From: Finegoldia magna
GTDB taxonomy: Bacteria; Bacillota; Clostridia; Tissierellales; Peptoniphilaceae
Assembly (NCBI RefSeq): GCF_018371055.1
Contig: NZ_JAGYZD010000036.1
Coordinates: 1-10,666 of the forward strand
Direction of reading: 5' to 3'
DNA length: 10,666 nt
The translations under genes were made by a program, and so were the position numbers. Shown here one piece after another: positions 1 to 6,916 of the stretch (positions are counted from its first letter, which is position 1; each line of letters starts with the position of its first letter). The notes beneath the pieces were generated by a model. That model worked only from the letters and a program-made list of their open reading frames with translations. It did not search any database and was not told the DNA's origin.

Positions 1-1263
1 GTTTCTCGTGATGGTAAATTGGTTTTAAAAAAGTATGCAGAAAACATATCAACCGAAGTCAAAACGAGAGAAAGATTTTCTTCATCAATATCAGATTTTA
101 AAACAAGATACACAGCCATCAATTCAACAAATGCAAAGACTAAAATAGCTGAATACTACTCTTTAGAAAATGATGATGGTCTAACTATGAACCTTGGGAT
201 AAATCCATTGATGCAATTAGGACTTCCAGAAAAAAGAAAAAGAATGTGTGAAAGCCTATTAACAGAAATTTGTAAGATTCATCATACACCTTTTGATATG
301 GTAACTATAGGAGACCCAAGTCTTGATGTAGGAGATAGAATAGCTATTTCATATGCAGAAGAGAAGATTGAAGGGCTTATCACTGACATAGAATACAAGA
401 TAAATAGTAAGCATAGGATTCTTGGAGTAGGAAAGAATCCATACCTATCAAAGGCGAAAAGTAAGAATGATAAGAATATAGTTGGGCTTTTAAATCAGAT
501 TGAATCTGAAAAATTAGTAGTTCATGCCTATTCAAATTATTCTGCCTTTAATGTTTCTACCACTGATACACCAATAATTCGTATAGAATTTGCCTCCAAT
601 AAAGAAACGGAGGCAATTTTTAATGCATCTATTTTGTTAAATATAATTTGTGACACTGAAGAAAAAACAAGAAAGATATCAAGGGAGGTTAAGAAACAAG
701 TAGAGATTTTAAATAATGAAGGGAAATCCTATGATCCTCCAAAGTTTGAAGAAAAAGAAGAAATAGAGGAATTAAACTTTATTGAAAATATAGAGACACC
801 AACAAGGATAGTTATTACTTATGTTTTTAATGATACAAAAATAGAACATCATATTCCAAAGGAAACCTATCTAAGTGGTGACCACATTCTAAATTTATTT
901 TATCCATTAACTAAACTTCAAGAAAAAACGATGAACAACTTTTCGGTTTTAATGCGACTTGAGTCTGGACAAGCGATGATAGGTAAAGACAACGCTATCG
1001 CAGCTATATCTGGTCAATCCTTAGGTTCTACAGAGGCTTGGGATGGAAAGCTTAAGATTGATGAATCTTGGAAGAGAATAGAACTTAGTCATTCATTTAT
1101 AATTAGGAAATTGAAAGCTGAATATAAGATAGAAAGTCAAGCACCAAGACCTATTATATTTAATGAAAAGGTGGGAAGATTTAAATATCAAGGATTGATG
1201 CTTGGGAAATATAAAGAAGAAATTAATACAGAATTTAAAGATAAGGAGGAAGGAAATGCTTAA
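1..1263 (+). CDS. Phage tail hub/tip (minor structural) protein, C-terminal part; 5' end outside window
   Basis: The frame is open from base 1 (VSRDGKLVLKK...), so the first in-frame start-like codon (TTG at 19) is not the real start and the gene begins upstream of the window. The visible ~420 residues contain a DPSLDVGDRIAI stretch, a pattern I know from baseplate or tail-hub-like proteins of Gram-positive siphophages. A charged hinge follows (KFEEKEEIEEL, about nt 745-775). After it comes a second block with FYPLTKLQEKTMNNFSV and an IAAISGQSLGS...WDGKL pattern, typical of the C-terminal extension of phage tail proteins. The likely role is at the tail tip, linking the tail tube to the adsorption apparatus. 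It overlaps the next gene by 8 nt (ATG at 1256, TAA at 1261-1263), which fits a phage late operon. The phage-tail assignment is fairly sure. The exact structural role is inferred from pattern and synteny. Confidence 0.7.
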   Translation, partial: VSRDGKLVLKKYAENISTEVKTRERFSSSISDFKTRYTAINSTNAKTKIAEYYSLENDDGLTMNLGINPLMQLGLPEKRKRMCESLLTEICKIHHTPFDMVTIGDPSLDVGDRIAISYAEEKIEGLITDIEYKINSKHRILGVGKNPYLSKAKSKNDKNIVGLLNQIESEKLVVHAYSNYSAFNVSTTDTPIIRIEFASNKETEAIFNASILLNIICDTEEKTRKISREVKKQVEILNNEGKSYDPPKFEEKEEIEELNFIENIETPTRIVITYVFNDTKIEHHIPKETYLSGDHILNLFYPLTKLQEKTMNNFSVLMRLESGQAMIGKDNAIAAISGQSLGSTEAWDGKLKIDESWKRIELSHSFIIRKLKAEYKIESQAPRPIIFNEKVGRFKYQGLMLGKYKEEINTEFKDKEEGNA

Positions 1264-2632
1264 AGGTAAATCAGTCATAGAGCTAACTGATGTAAGAACT
1301 AAGGAGAAAGAAATCTATAAAGACGAAAACTTAATAACTAATGCAGTCCCAGACATAATAAGGCTTAATCCTTCAGGATTGATGTACCCTTTAGATAATG
1401 GACCAGTGGAGTTTAAAGAAGAAATTTTTCCTATAGCAAGCAGACTTTTTGGAGGTATTTTGCTTTTTGAAAATACTTTAGAAGAAAAAAGTGAAAATAT
1501 TATTCCACCTTCAGATAATAATATTATTGGATATGCTTCTGATAACGTTAATCCTTCTGAAGATATGTTACGAGGTTCTGCCAATTTAAATGAAACGAAA
1601 CCTCTAGAAAACGGATATAAATTTGTTTGGGATTTTTCAACATCACAAGCTAATGGAAGAATATCTTCATTAGCATTAACACATTTTAGAGCGGGGAGAT
1701 TTTATTATGGGAATAATTTTAATAGGAATGCATGTTTATATTTAAATAGAACCTATTGTGATACTAGTGTGGAACAACGAAGGATATATTTAGGACTGGT
1801 AGAATGCAATCCAAAAGAAAACACCTTTATATCTATGTGGCCAAGAGAAAATAAAACGTTGGAAATAGTTAAGTACAAAGAGGCTTTTTCAAGTATAGGA
1901 TTAACGGATTCAATAATTGGCGCAAGATACCAGGAAGTAGAAAAACAAGTAATCAATTTAGAAGAGTTTTTCAAATCCATATTTTATTGGAATAGATGTT
2001 GTTTTTATGATGGCAAAGATGGTTACTGGTATGGTTTTTTGAATGATGAAGGGTCCTTAGTAAGAAGAGTTAAAATAAACAAAGAAGATTACTCAACGCA
2101 ATTTGATGAGTGGCATTTAAAGGATATTTCTTTGAATAGCTTTGGAGTATTTCCAAGGGAGGATGGTTATTCTATATATAGATGTATAGAAAGCGTATTA
2201 AAAGATGGTTATCTTTATGCTATTAGTAGTGATAAAAGAATTATTTATAAAATGAATGCTAATAATCCAGTTGACATATCATCTATAGAACTAGGATTCA
2301 AATCTGATTTTTCTGAAGGAGAAAATACTGATATTTATATGTATCAGTGGGGAGACTTTATACTTGGATATGATTTCACGATAACAAAGGATGATAAAGT
2401 AATTAAAAATTATGGCAAAGATTATTCGGGAAAGCCATTAAAAAACATCATGACACCGACAATTGAAATGGGACCTTTTAGAATCGGATATCGCGCCTCT
2501 AATGAAACTTTATATAAATATTTATATCTTCACACACCATATCTTGGAACGATAAATAATCTATCAAGTCCAATATTGAAAACGGCAGATAAAACAATGA
2601 AAATAACTTATACGTTAACAGAGGAAGAATAA
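1256..2632 (+). CDS. Phage tail fibre / adsorption-type structural protein
   Basis: This is a 458-residue protein. I choose ATG 1256 because AAGGAGGA lies at 1243-1250, six bases upstream. An earlier in-frame ATG at 1202 lies deep in the upstream gene and has no ribosome binding site. The N-terminus (ELTDVRTKEKEIYKDENLITNAV) and a conserved-looking segment around YKFVWDFSTSQANGRIS-SLALTHFRAG (residues ~123-150) match a widespread, poorly characterised protein found just upstream of holin genes in clostridial prophages. The C-terminal two thirds are rich in aromatic residues and short turns with recurring YKM/GYxF segments, compatible with a beta-propeller or other beta-rich receptor-binding fold, though I cannot show that. 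No enzyme motif is visible. Position between the tail-tip gene and the holin argues for a distal tail or receptor-binding role. The specific function is inferred. Confidence 0.6.
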   Translation: MLKGKSVIELTDVRTKEKEIYKDENLITNAVPDIIRLNPSGLMYPLDNGPVEFKEEIFPIASRLFGGILLFENTLEEKSENIIPPSDNNIIGYASDNVNPSEDMLRGSANLNETKPLENGYKFVWDFSTSQANGRISSLALTHFRAGRFYYGNNFNRNACLYLNRTYCDTSVEQRRIYLGLVECNPKENTFISMWPRENKTLEIVKYKEAFSSIGLTDSIIGARYQEVEKQVINLEEFFKSIFYWNRCCFYDGKDGYWYGFLNDEGSLVRRVKINKEDYSTQFDEWHLKDISLNSFGVFPREDGYSIYRCIESVLKDGYLYAISSDKRIIYKMNANNPVDISSIELGFKSDFSEGENTDIYMYQWGDFILGYDFTITKDDKVIKNYGKDYSGKPLKNIMTPTIEMGPFRIGYRASNETLYKYLYLHTPYLGTINNLSSPILKTADKTMKITYTLTEEE

Positions 2633-2662
2633 AAAGTTTCCTCTAGATGAAAGGAGTAGAAA

Positions 2663-3064
2663 ATGAATAAGTTCATAGAAACAATTAAGTTTTGCTTTAG
2701 CATAGCAGGGGGATGGATTGGATTCTATCTAGGGAACATAGATGCTTTTATTTACACATTACTTGCTTTTGTTATAGCAGACTATGTAACAGGAGTATTG
2801 AGAGCTGGTGTAGAAAGAAAGCTATCTTCATCAATAGGATTCAAAGGAATAGCTAAAAAGATTATGATTTTTATAGTTGTAGGTATAGCAAACCTATGTG
2901 ATGTAAATTTAATTAAAGGTGATGGAACTATGATAAGAACAGCCATCATCTTTTTTTATATATCAAATGAAGGGCTTTCAATCTTAGAAAATTCTATAGC
3001 TTTAGGTTTGCCAGTACCAGAAAAATTAAAAGATATATTAAAACAATTCAAGGAGGAAAAATAA
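2663..3064 (+). CDS. Phage holin (phage_holin_4 / toxin-secretion holin family)
   Basis: This 133-residue membrane protein should form lesions in the cytoplasmic membrane that release or activate the endolysin at the end of the lytic cycle. Hydrophobic segments lie at about residues 8-24, 27-46, 66-83 and 91-107. The family signatures are visible: ADYVTGVLRA after the second segment, a SSSIGFKGIAKKI loop and the C-terminal YISNEGLSILEN motif (residues ~99-110). Length is normal for the Phage_holin_4_1 family. AAAGGAG sits just upstream of ATG 2663. The stop codon is immediately followed by the ATG of the amidase gene with no spacer, the usual holin-endolysin cassette. Confidence in the family is high. 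Confidence 0.92.
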   Translation: MNKFIETIKFCFSIAGGWIGFYLGNIDAFIYTLLAFVIADYVTGVLRAGVERKLSSSIGFKGIAKKIMIFIVVGIANLCDVNLIKGDGTMIRTAIIFFYISNEGLSILENSIALGLPVPEKLKDILKQFKEEK

Positions 3065-3874
3065 ATGAGTAATAGCCCATTAGTACAAGCAACAATTCTC
3101 TCACCTAACCATAGTGGAAGAAGAAATCAGAAGATAACAAAAATTGCAATTCACCATGCGGCTGGAGTTATAAATGGTAAAAATCTTGCAGGTGTATTTA
3201 TACCAAGGTCACGACAAGCATCTGCCAATTATAACTTAGGCTCAGACGGAGTTATTGTTTTAGGAGTAGATGAATCTAATAGAGCGTGGACAACATCATC
3301 TTCCTGGTGTGACAATAGAGCAGTAACAATTGAAGTAGGGAACTCTACGAGAGGACCTCAGTGGTTAGTTTCTGATTATGTTTTAAATAGGCTAATTGAT
3401 TTAGTGACAGACATCTGCAGAAGAAATGGAATCTATCCTTGCACCTATACTGGAGGAAAGGATGGTGTTCTTCAAAAGCACGAGTGGTATAAAAACACTA
3501 ACTGTCCCGGACCGTATTTAGGAAGTAAATTTCCATATATAGCAAATGAGGTCAATAAAAGACTAAAAGGCAATAAAACTGTTAGTAGACCAGTAGGTGG
3601 GTTATATAGAGTTAGAAAATCTTGGTCTGATGTAAAAAGCCAGAAAGGAGCATTTAAGAATTTAGATAATGCTAAAAGATGTGCTGATAGATTTGGACTT
3701 AAAGTTTTTGATGCTAATGGCAAGATAGTATATCCAGTTGGAAAGACAATCGACCAATTAGCTAGAGAGGTTATAAGTGGAAAGTGGGGGAATGGAGAAG
3801 AAAGAAAAAGAAGGTTAACTAATGCTGGATACGACTATTATGCTATCCAGAGAAGAGTAAATCAAATAATTTAA
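3065..3874 (+). CDS. Phage endolysin: N-acetylmuramoyl-L-alanine amidase (Amidase_2) with C-terminal Cpl-7 (CW_7) domain
   Basis: This 269-residue protein is predicted to cut the amide bond between MurNAc and L-Ala in peptidoglycan after holin action. Residues ~8-165 form an Amidase_2 (T7-lysozyme-like) domain. Predicted zinc ligands are H30 in IAIHHAAG, H139 in QKHEWYKNTNCPGP and C147, and E90 (TIEVGN) lies in the catalytic region. The H...H-x7-C spacing matches the family. A linker segment (YRVRKSWSDVKSQKGAFKNL, about 178-200) begins an accessory module of a type also found in other amidases. Residues ~227-269 form one CW_7 repeat (AREVISGKWGNG...RLTNAGYDYYAIQRRVN), the cell-wall-binding motif of the Cpl-7 lysozyme, known to bind muropeptide. 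There is no signal peptide, so export depends on the holin. AAGGAGG lies at 3050-3056 and a terminator follows at 3888. Confidence 0.95.
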   Translation: MSNSPLVQATILSPNHSGRRNQKITKIAIHHAAGVINGKNLAGVFIPRSRQASANYNLGSDGVIVLGVDESNRAWTTSSSWCDNRAVTIEVGNSTRGPQWLVSDYVLNRLIDLVTDICRRNGIYPCTYTGGKDGVLQKHEWYKNTNCPGPYLGSKFPYIANEVNKRLKGNKTVSRPVGGLYRVRKSWSDVKSQKGAFKNLDNAKRCADRFGLKVFDANGKIVYPVGKTIDQLAREVISGKWGNGEERKRRLTNAGYDYYAIQRRVNQII

Positions 3875-3887
3875 TAGAAAAAATTAT

Positions 3888-3922
3888 GCCTGTATCAACT
3901 TATGGTACAGGCTATTTTTTTA
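3888..3922 (+). terminator. Rho-independent terminator of the prophage lysis operon
   Basis: The stem GCCTGTATC (3888-3896) pairs with GGTACAGGC (3904-3912), with one G-U pair and a 7-nt loop, followed by TATTTTTTTA. It lies 14 bases after the endolysin stop codon and closes the late operon. Confidence 0.9.
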
Positions 3923-3949
3923 TTTCAAAACCTTTTAACGCTATTTATA

Positions 3950-4173
3950 TAGGGGTGTGCAAATAGAGTTTATAGTAGTTTTAAAAATCTAAAAATTAAA
4001 TTGTATCAAAGTAGTGAGAGTCTTAGAAAAAACTGTAGTGTAAATGATACAATTTAACAACATAGAATGTGGCTGTTTCAAGCCTTTCTAAAACATTTTA
4101 TTTTCTAAGATCATAAATAAGAGGTCTTTTTTTATTGCTCATTTTACTAATTTCCTATCTATGCACACTCCTA
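3950..4173. repeat. ~220-bp non-coding block of interlocking inverted repeats; MITE-like or structured RNA
   Basis: Outer arms TAGGGGTGTGCA (3950-3961) and TGCACACTCCTA (4162-4173) are inverted repeats with a single mismatch. A TA dinucleotide sits at each outer edge. Inside lie TTAAATTGTATCA (3996-4008) with its exact inverse at 4045-4057, and TCTTAGAAAA (4021-4030) with its exact inverse at 4101-4110. The second pair interlocks with the first in pseudoknot order. A small GGCT/AGCC hairpin lies at 4071-4084, and a 6-bp stem AAGATC/GGTCTT precedes a T-run at 4124-4131. No credible coding frame is present. It could be a MITE (TA flanks are seen with Tc1/mariner/IS630-type elements), an internally deleted insertion sequence, or a structured RNA. 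I cannot tell which from one copy. Confidence 0.5.
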
Positions 4174-4310
4174 GAAAAATAAACGTTTATACTTTTTAAT
4201 TTTTTTAGTTAAGTGGTGCAAAAACAAATGAATTCATGTTATCTAAATATGTTATATTGTGTATAATTAATATACATCTAATTGCAATATAGAAAGAATT
4301 ATAAGTAAAT

Positions 4311-4332
4311 TACATTTCACTAAGTGAATGTA
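4311..4332. promoter_or_regulatory. Palindrome upstream of surface-protein promoter (possible operator)
   Basis: The arms TACATTTCACT (4311-4321) and AGTGAATGTA (4323-4332) are inverted copies around a central A, with one extra T in the left arm. The core TTCACT-A-AGTGAA is perfect. It lies about 90 bp upstream of the predicted -10 box. A regulator-binding role is inferred from symmetry only. Confidence 0.35.
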
Positions 4333-4380
4333 TATGATTGTTAAAAGCCGTAGCAAAAAAGGTTATTATAAATAAAAAAA

Positions 4381-4398
4381 ATATTTCTAAAGAAATAT
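4381..4398. promoter_or_regulatory. Perfect 8-bp palindrome abutting the -35 region (possible operator)
   Basis: ATATTTCT (4381-4388) and AGAAATAT (4391-4398) are exact inverted repeats separated by AA. They end one or two bases before the expected -35 position of the 4423 promoter, where a bound repressor or activator would act. It could also be chance symmetry in AT-rich DNA. Confidence 0.4.
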
Positions 4399-4399
4399 C

Positions 4400-4457
4400 G
4401 AAAATTTAGATGAAATTTGGTATATAATAATATTAACCTAGAATAATAGAAAAGGAG
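4400..4457 (+). promoter_or_regulatory. Putative sigma-A promoter and RBS of the CWB2-CAP gene
   Basis: A consensus -10 TATAAT lies at 4423-4428. The corresponding -35 region (about 4400-4405) is poor, suggesting activator dependence or a weak promoter. The ribosome binding site AAGGAG (4452-4457) is 11 bases from ATG 4469, slightly longer than usual, but no other start fits the signal peptide. Confidence 0.45.
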
Positions 4458-4468
4458 AAATAAAAAGT

Positions 4469-6142
4469 ATGAACAAGAAAATTTTGAAATCAGTTTTAGC
4501 TTTAACATTAACTGCGTCTATGTTATCGCCTTTAAATGTTTTAGCTGATAAAGAACACAGAATCGCAGGTCAATCAAGATTTGACACAGCTATTGAATTA
4601 GCTAAGTTAACAAAAAGTGATACAGCAGTGGTAATGAATTATCAAAAATTCCCAGACGCTATCACAGCAACAAAAGTAGCAAATGCTAATAGCCCAATCT
4701 ACTTTACAGCAAAAGACAGAATGGATAGTAAAACTTTATATACTATTCTAAACAACCATAAAAAAGTTGTAATAGTTGGTGGTAAAAACGCAGTAAGCAA
4801 AACTGTTGAAAATCAATTATTAGGTCTTAACGTTGAAAGAGTTGAAGGAAACGATAGATACGAAACAAACGCAAAAGGTTTAACTAATACTGAAAAGTTA
4901 ATCATCGTTAGTGGTGAACAATTTGCAGATGCTTTAGTAACATCTTCAATATCGAAGAAACTTTGCTCTGATGTAGCATTGACTCAAAAAGACAACGTGC
5001 CTAACGGTTTGAAAAACTACTTAAAGAACAACAAGAACTTAAAGGAAATCTTTATCGTAGGTGGTAAAGCTTCAGTTAGCCCAAAAGTTGAAAAAGAACT
5101 TAAAGCCTACACTAAAGCAAACATCAACAGAATCAGTGGTTATGATAGATATGAAACATCTGAAAGATTAGCTGATATAATCAAAAACTCTAAGTACACT
5201 ATTGTAAATGGTGAACAATTTGCAGATAACTTATTAGCTTCCCCATTCTCTCAAAGAGAAAACAGAAGTATTATCTTGACAAAAAGAGCAAAACATTCAA
5301 AATATGTCATGAACGTATTTGAAAACAAAGATTATGTTGTAGTAGGTGGAAAAACTCAAGTAGAAATTCCAACATTTGCTAAACCATCTGAAACAACTAA
5401 ACCAGAAGAAAATAAACCTTCTGCTGAAGATACAACTAAACCTTCTGAACAAAAACCAGAGGAAAAACCAGTTGATCCTAAACCAGAAGACAAAAAACCA
5501 GAAGAAAAACCAACAGAGCCAGAAAAGCCTTCTGAAAAACCAGAAGAAAAACCAGTTGAAGATAAACTTTTAGACGTTGATAGTCCAGAATTATCAGCAA
5601 AAGAAAAAGAGTTAATCAAACTTGTAAATGATTACAGAGAACAACACGGTAAGAAAAGACTAAAAGTTAGTAAATCATTGATGAAAGTCGCAAGAACTCA
5701 TATCAACGACTTGAATATGAACTTCGATATACACAATCGCCCAGTAGACGCTAGAGGAATAGAAGGAAACCTACACTCTTGGTCTGATAAAGGTAATTGG
5801 ACTCCAGTAGTCTATACCAAAGACGGTGAATATAGTAAATTGATGTGGAATAAACCTAAAGAAATTGCTGGTTATAATCAAACAGGCTTTGAAGTAGCTG
5901 TAGGTGGTGTATCAACACTTACCCCACAATACGCATTAGAACGATGGAAACAATCTCCAGGTCATAATGATGTAATCTTATCTCAAAACGGTTGGGATGA
6001 CCCTACACCAGAACAAGCTAAACATGGTTTAACTGGATTATCTAATATGGGTGTAGCCATTAACGGTAAATACGCTTGTATTTGGTTTACTGATAACAAC
6101 AACGGAGTAGTTGACCCTATGGGATACTTCGAGTTCAACTAA
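4469..6142 (+). CDS. Secreted cell-wall-anchored protein: three CWB2 repeats, Pro/Glu/Lys linker, C-terminal CAP domain
   Basis: This 557-residue protein is exported and held non-covalently on the wall. A signal peptide (MNKKILK, a hydrophobic core, then NVLA with cleavage after A26) is followed by three cell-wall-binding type 2 repeats (PF04122). They start at about residues 30 (RIAGQSRFDTA), 122 (RVEGNDRYET) and 218 (RISGYDRYETSERLA). In C. difficile Cwp proteins such triplets bind a secondary wall polymer. Residues ~303-370 are a wall-spanning linker of KPEEKP/KPSEKP-type repeats. Residues ~375-557 form a CAP/SCP domain, with LVNDYREQHG, an LHSW histidine, GFEVA glutamate and SPGHNDVIL histidine as candidate CAP-tetrad residues. 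The substrate of bacterial CAP proteins is mostly unknown. The gene is monocistronic, with its own promoter and terminator. It resembles chromosomal surface genes rather than phage genes, although it follows a prophage end directly. Confidence 0.92.
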   Translation: MNKKILKSVLALTLTASMLSPLNVLADKEHRIAGQSRFDTAIELAKLTKSDTAVVMNYQKFPDAITATKVANANSPIYFTAKDRMDSKTLYTILNNHKKVVIVGGKNAVSKTVENQLLGLNVERVEGNDRYETNAKGLTNTEKLIIVSGEQFADALVTSSISKKLCSDVALTQKDNVPNGLKNYLKNNKNLKEIFIVGGKASVSPKVEKELKAYTKANINRISGYDRYETSERLADIIKNSKYTIVNGEQFADNLLASPFSQRENRSIILTKRAKHSKYVMNVFENKDYVVVGGKTQVEIPTFAKPSETTKPEENKPSAEDTTKPSEQKPEEKPVDPKPEDKKPEEKPTEPEKPSEKPEEKPVEDKLLDVDSPELSAKEKELIKLVNDYREQHGKKRLKVSKSLMKVARTHINDLNMNFDIHNRPVDARGIEGNLHSWSDKGNWTPVVYTKDGEYSKLMWNKPKEIAGYNQTGFEVAVGGVSTLTPQYALERWKQSPGHNDVILSQNGWDDPTPEQAKHGLTGLSNMGVAINGKYACIWFTDNNNGVVDPMGYFEFN

Positions 6143-6149
6143 AAACAAC

Positions 6150-6186
6150 AAAAGAGTAGACATAAATTGTCTACTCTTTTTTTTTT
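6150..6186. terminator. Bidirectional terminator shared by convergent genes
   Basis: A perfect 13-bp stem (AAAAGAGTAGACA, 6150-6162, and its inverse, 6168-6180) encloses loop TAAAT. A long T-run (6177-6186) follows on the + strand. On the minus strand the stem is followed by TTGTTGTTTTT. It should stop the CWB2-CAP transcript (+) and the CPBP transcript (minus, stop codon at 6185-6187). Confidence 0.92.
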
Positions 6187-6916
6187 ATCTTAAAGTTTCT
6201 AATATACTTAAATCATCAAAAAATTCCAAATTATTATATTTATTGAAAAGAAGATATAAACTAAATATCACAAAAGCAATACTTGATGCTATCACTGACA
6301 CGTTATTGAGTGGAATACGCATCAAGCTCGGTATTAAAAAACTACAAATATTAAAGCAAATATGAGATATTATGCTCGCTTTTAAATCCTTATACTTATC
6401 AAAAATATATGCTTGATATAACGCAAAGATAAATGTCGGACAAAGATGAGTCAACGTTCCATGAAAAAGTGAAAATAAAATCGCCTGTAAACATCTTGAG
6501 AGGCTCACAGGGAGAGTTTTCTTTAGTGTTGAATAAATTATACCTCTAAAGATAACTTCCTCGGCTAACGGGGCTGTAATGAACGTTACGATTAAAACGA
6601 ACGTCAAGTTATTAGCCATCATTTCTTGCAGTTGATCATACTTAGGGTCTCCTATAGTAATATTTAAAAACATTCCTAAAATTTGACCACTAAAAAATGT
6701 TAAAAAGAGATAAAATATATCGATAGGATCGATTTTACCAATTTTAACTAATAGCTTTTTGTTACAACATACATAAAAAGTTATGGCAATAAAGTGTAAC
6801 CATAAAATTAAGCCAAACTCTCCAAAGCCCATTATAGACCAAAATAAGGTTATAACACTTGAAAATATCAAATAAGCTTTAAACCTATTATCTAACTTGA
6901 ATTTATTATCTAACAT
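6185..6916 (-). CDS. CPBP-family intramembrane glutamic protease (CAAX protease / bacteriocin-processing type)
   Basis: This 243-residue polytopic membrane protein belongs to the CPBP (Abi, Rce1-like) family. The three family motifs are visible: EE119-120xxxR124 in APLAEEVIFRGIIY, FxxxH at F148-H152 (FSLFHG), and HxxxN at H185-N189 (SHICFN). All proposed catalytic glutamate and histidine positions are intact, so the protein could be active. Members process prenylated or signal proteins, or act in bacteriocin maturation and self-immunity. The substrate here is unknown. ATG 6914-6916 overlaps the stop codon of the upstream recJ-like gene (ATGTTAG), so translation was probably coupled to it. Because that upstream gene is cut off from its own 5' end and promoter, current expression of this gene is uncertain. 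Confidence 0.9.
   Translation of the reverse strand: MLDNKFKLDNRFKAYLIFSSVITLFWSIMGFGEFGLILWLHFIAITFYVCCNKKLLVKIGKIDPIDIFYLFLTFFSGQILGMFLNITIGDPKYDQLQEMMANNLTFVLIVTFITAPLAEEVIFRGIIYSTLKKTLPVSLSRCLQAILFSLFHGTLTHLCPTFIFALYQAYIFDKYKDLKASIISHICFNICSFLIPSLMRIPLNNVSVIASSIAFVIFSLYLLFNKYNNLEFFDDLSILETLR

Larger units (their letters stand above)
4174..4422. other. Non-coding AT-rich leader upstream of the surface-protein gene
   Basis: Together with the preceding repeat block this makes up most of the 594-bp gap between the endolysin and surface-protein genes. I see no supportable ORF or RNA gene here. It contains a short perfect palindrome ATGAATTCAT (4228-4237) and the two larger palindromes listed separately. 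A TATAAT at 4262-4267 lacks a convincing -35 box. Confidence 0.5.

Noticed and set aside
1093..1278. Minus-strand ORF of 61 codons across the tail-gene overlap
   Set aside because: It is a shadow of two real + strand phage genes, has no ribosome binding site and is low-complexity F/I/S rich.
3942..4181. 8-9 bp target-site duplication flanking the inverted-repeat block
   Set aside because: Left flank (CTATTTAT) and right flank (GAAAAATA) do not match. Only a TA dinucleotide is shared, which is also part of the arms.
4228..4237. ATGAATTCAT palindrome as an operator
   Set aside because: It is short and far from the predicted promoter, and expected by chance in AT-rich DNA.
5400..5560. Short repeats resembling CRISPR or tandem array (CCAGAAGAAAAACCA-like units)
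   Set aside because: They are in-frame codons for KPEEKP-type linker repeats with irregular spacing and no spacers.
5356..5619. Ser/Gly-rich minus-strand ORF and a Lys/Asn/Gln-rich + ORF over the surface-protein linker
   Set aside because: Both are alternate-frame readings of the repetitive Pro/Glu/Lys linker of the CWB2-CAP gene.
6111..6365. 84-codon + ORF downstream of the surface protein
   Set aside because: It starts inside the CAP coding sequence, crosses a strong terminator and lies antisense to the CPBP gene.
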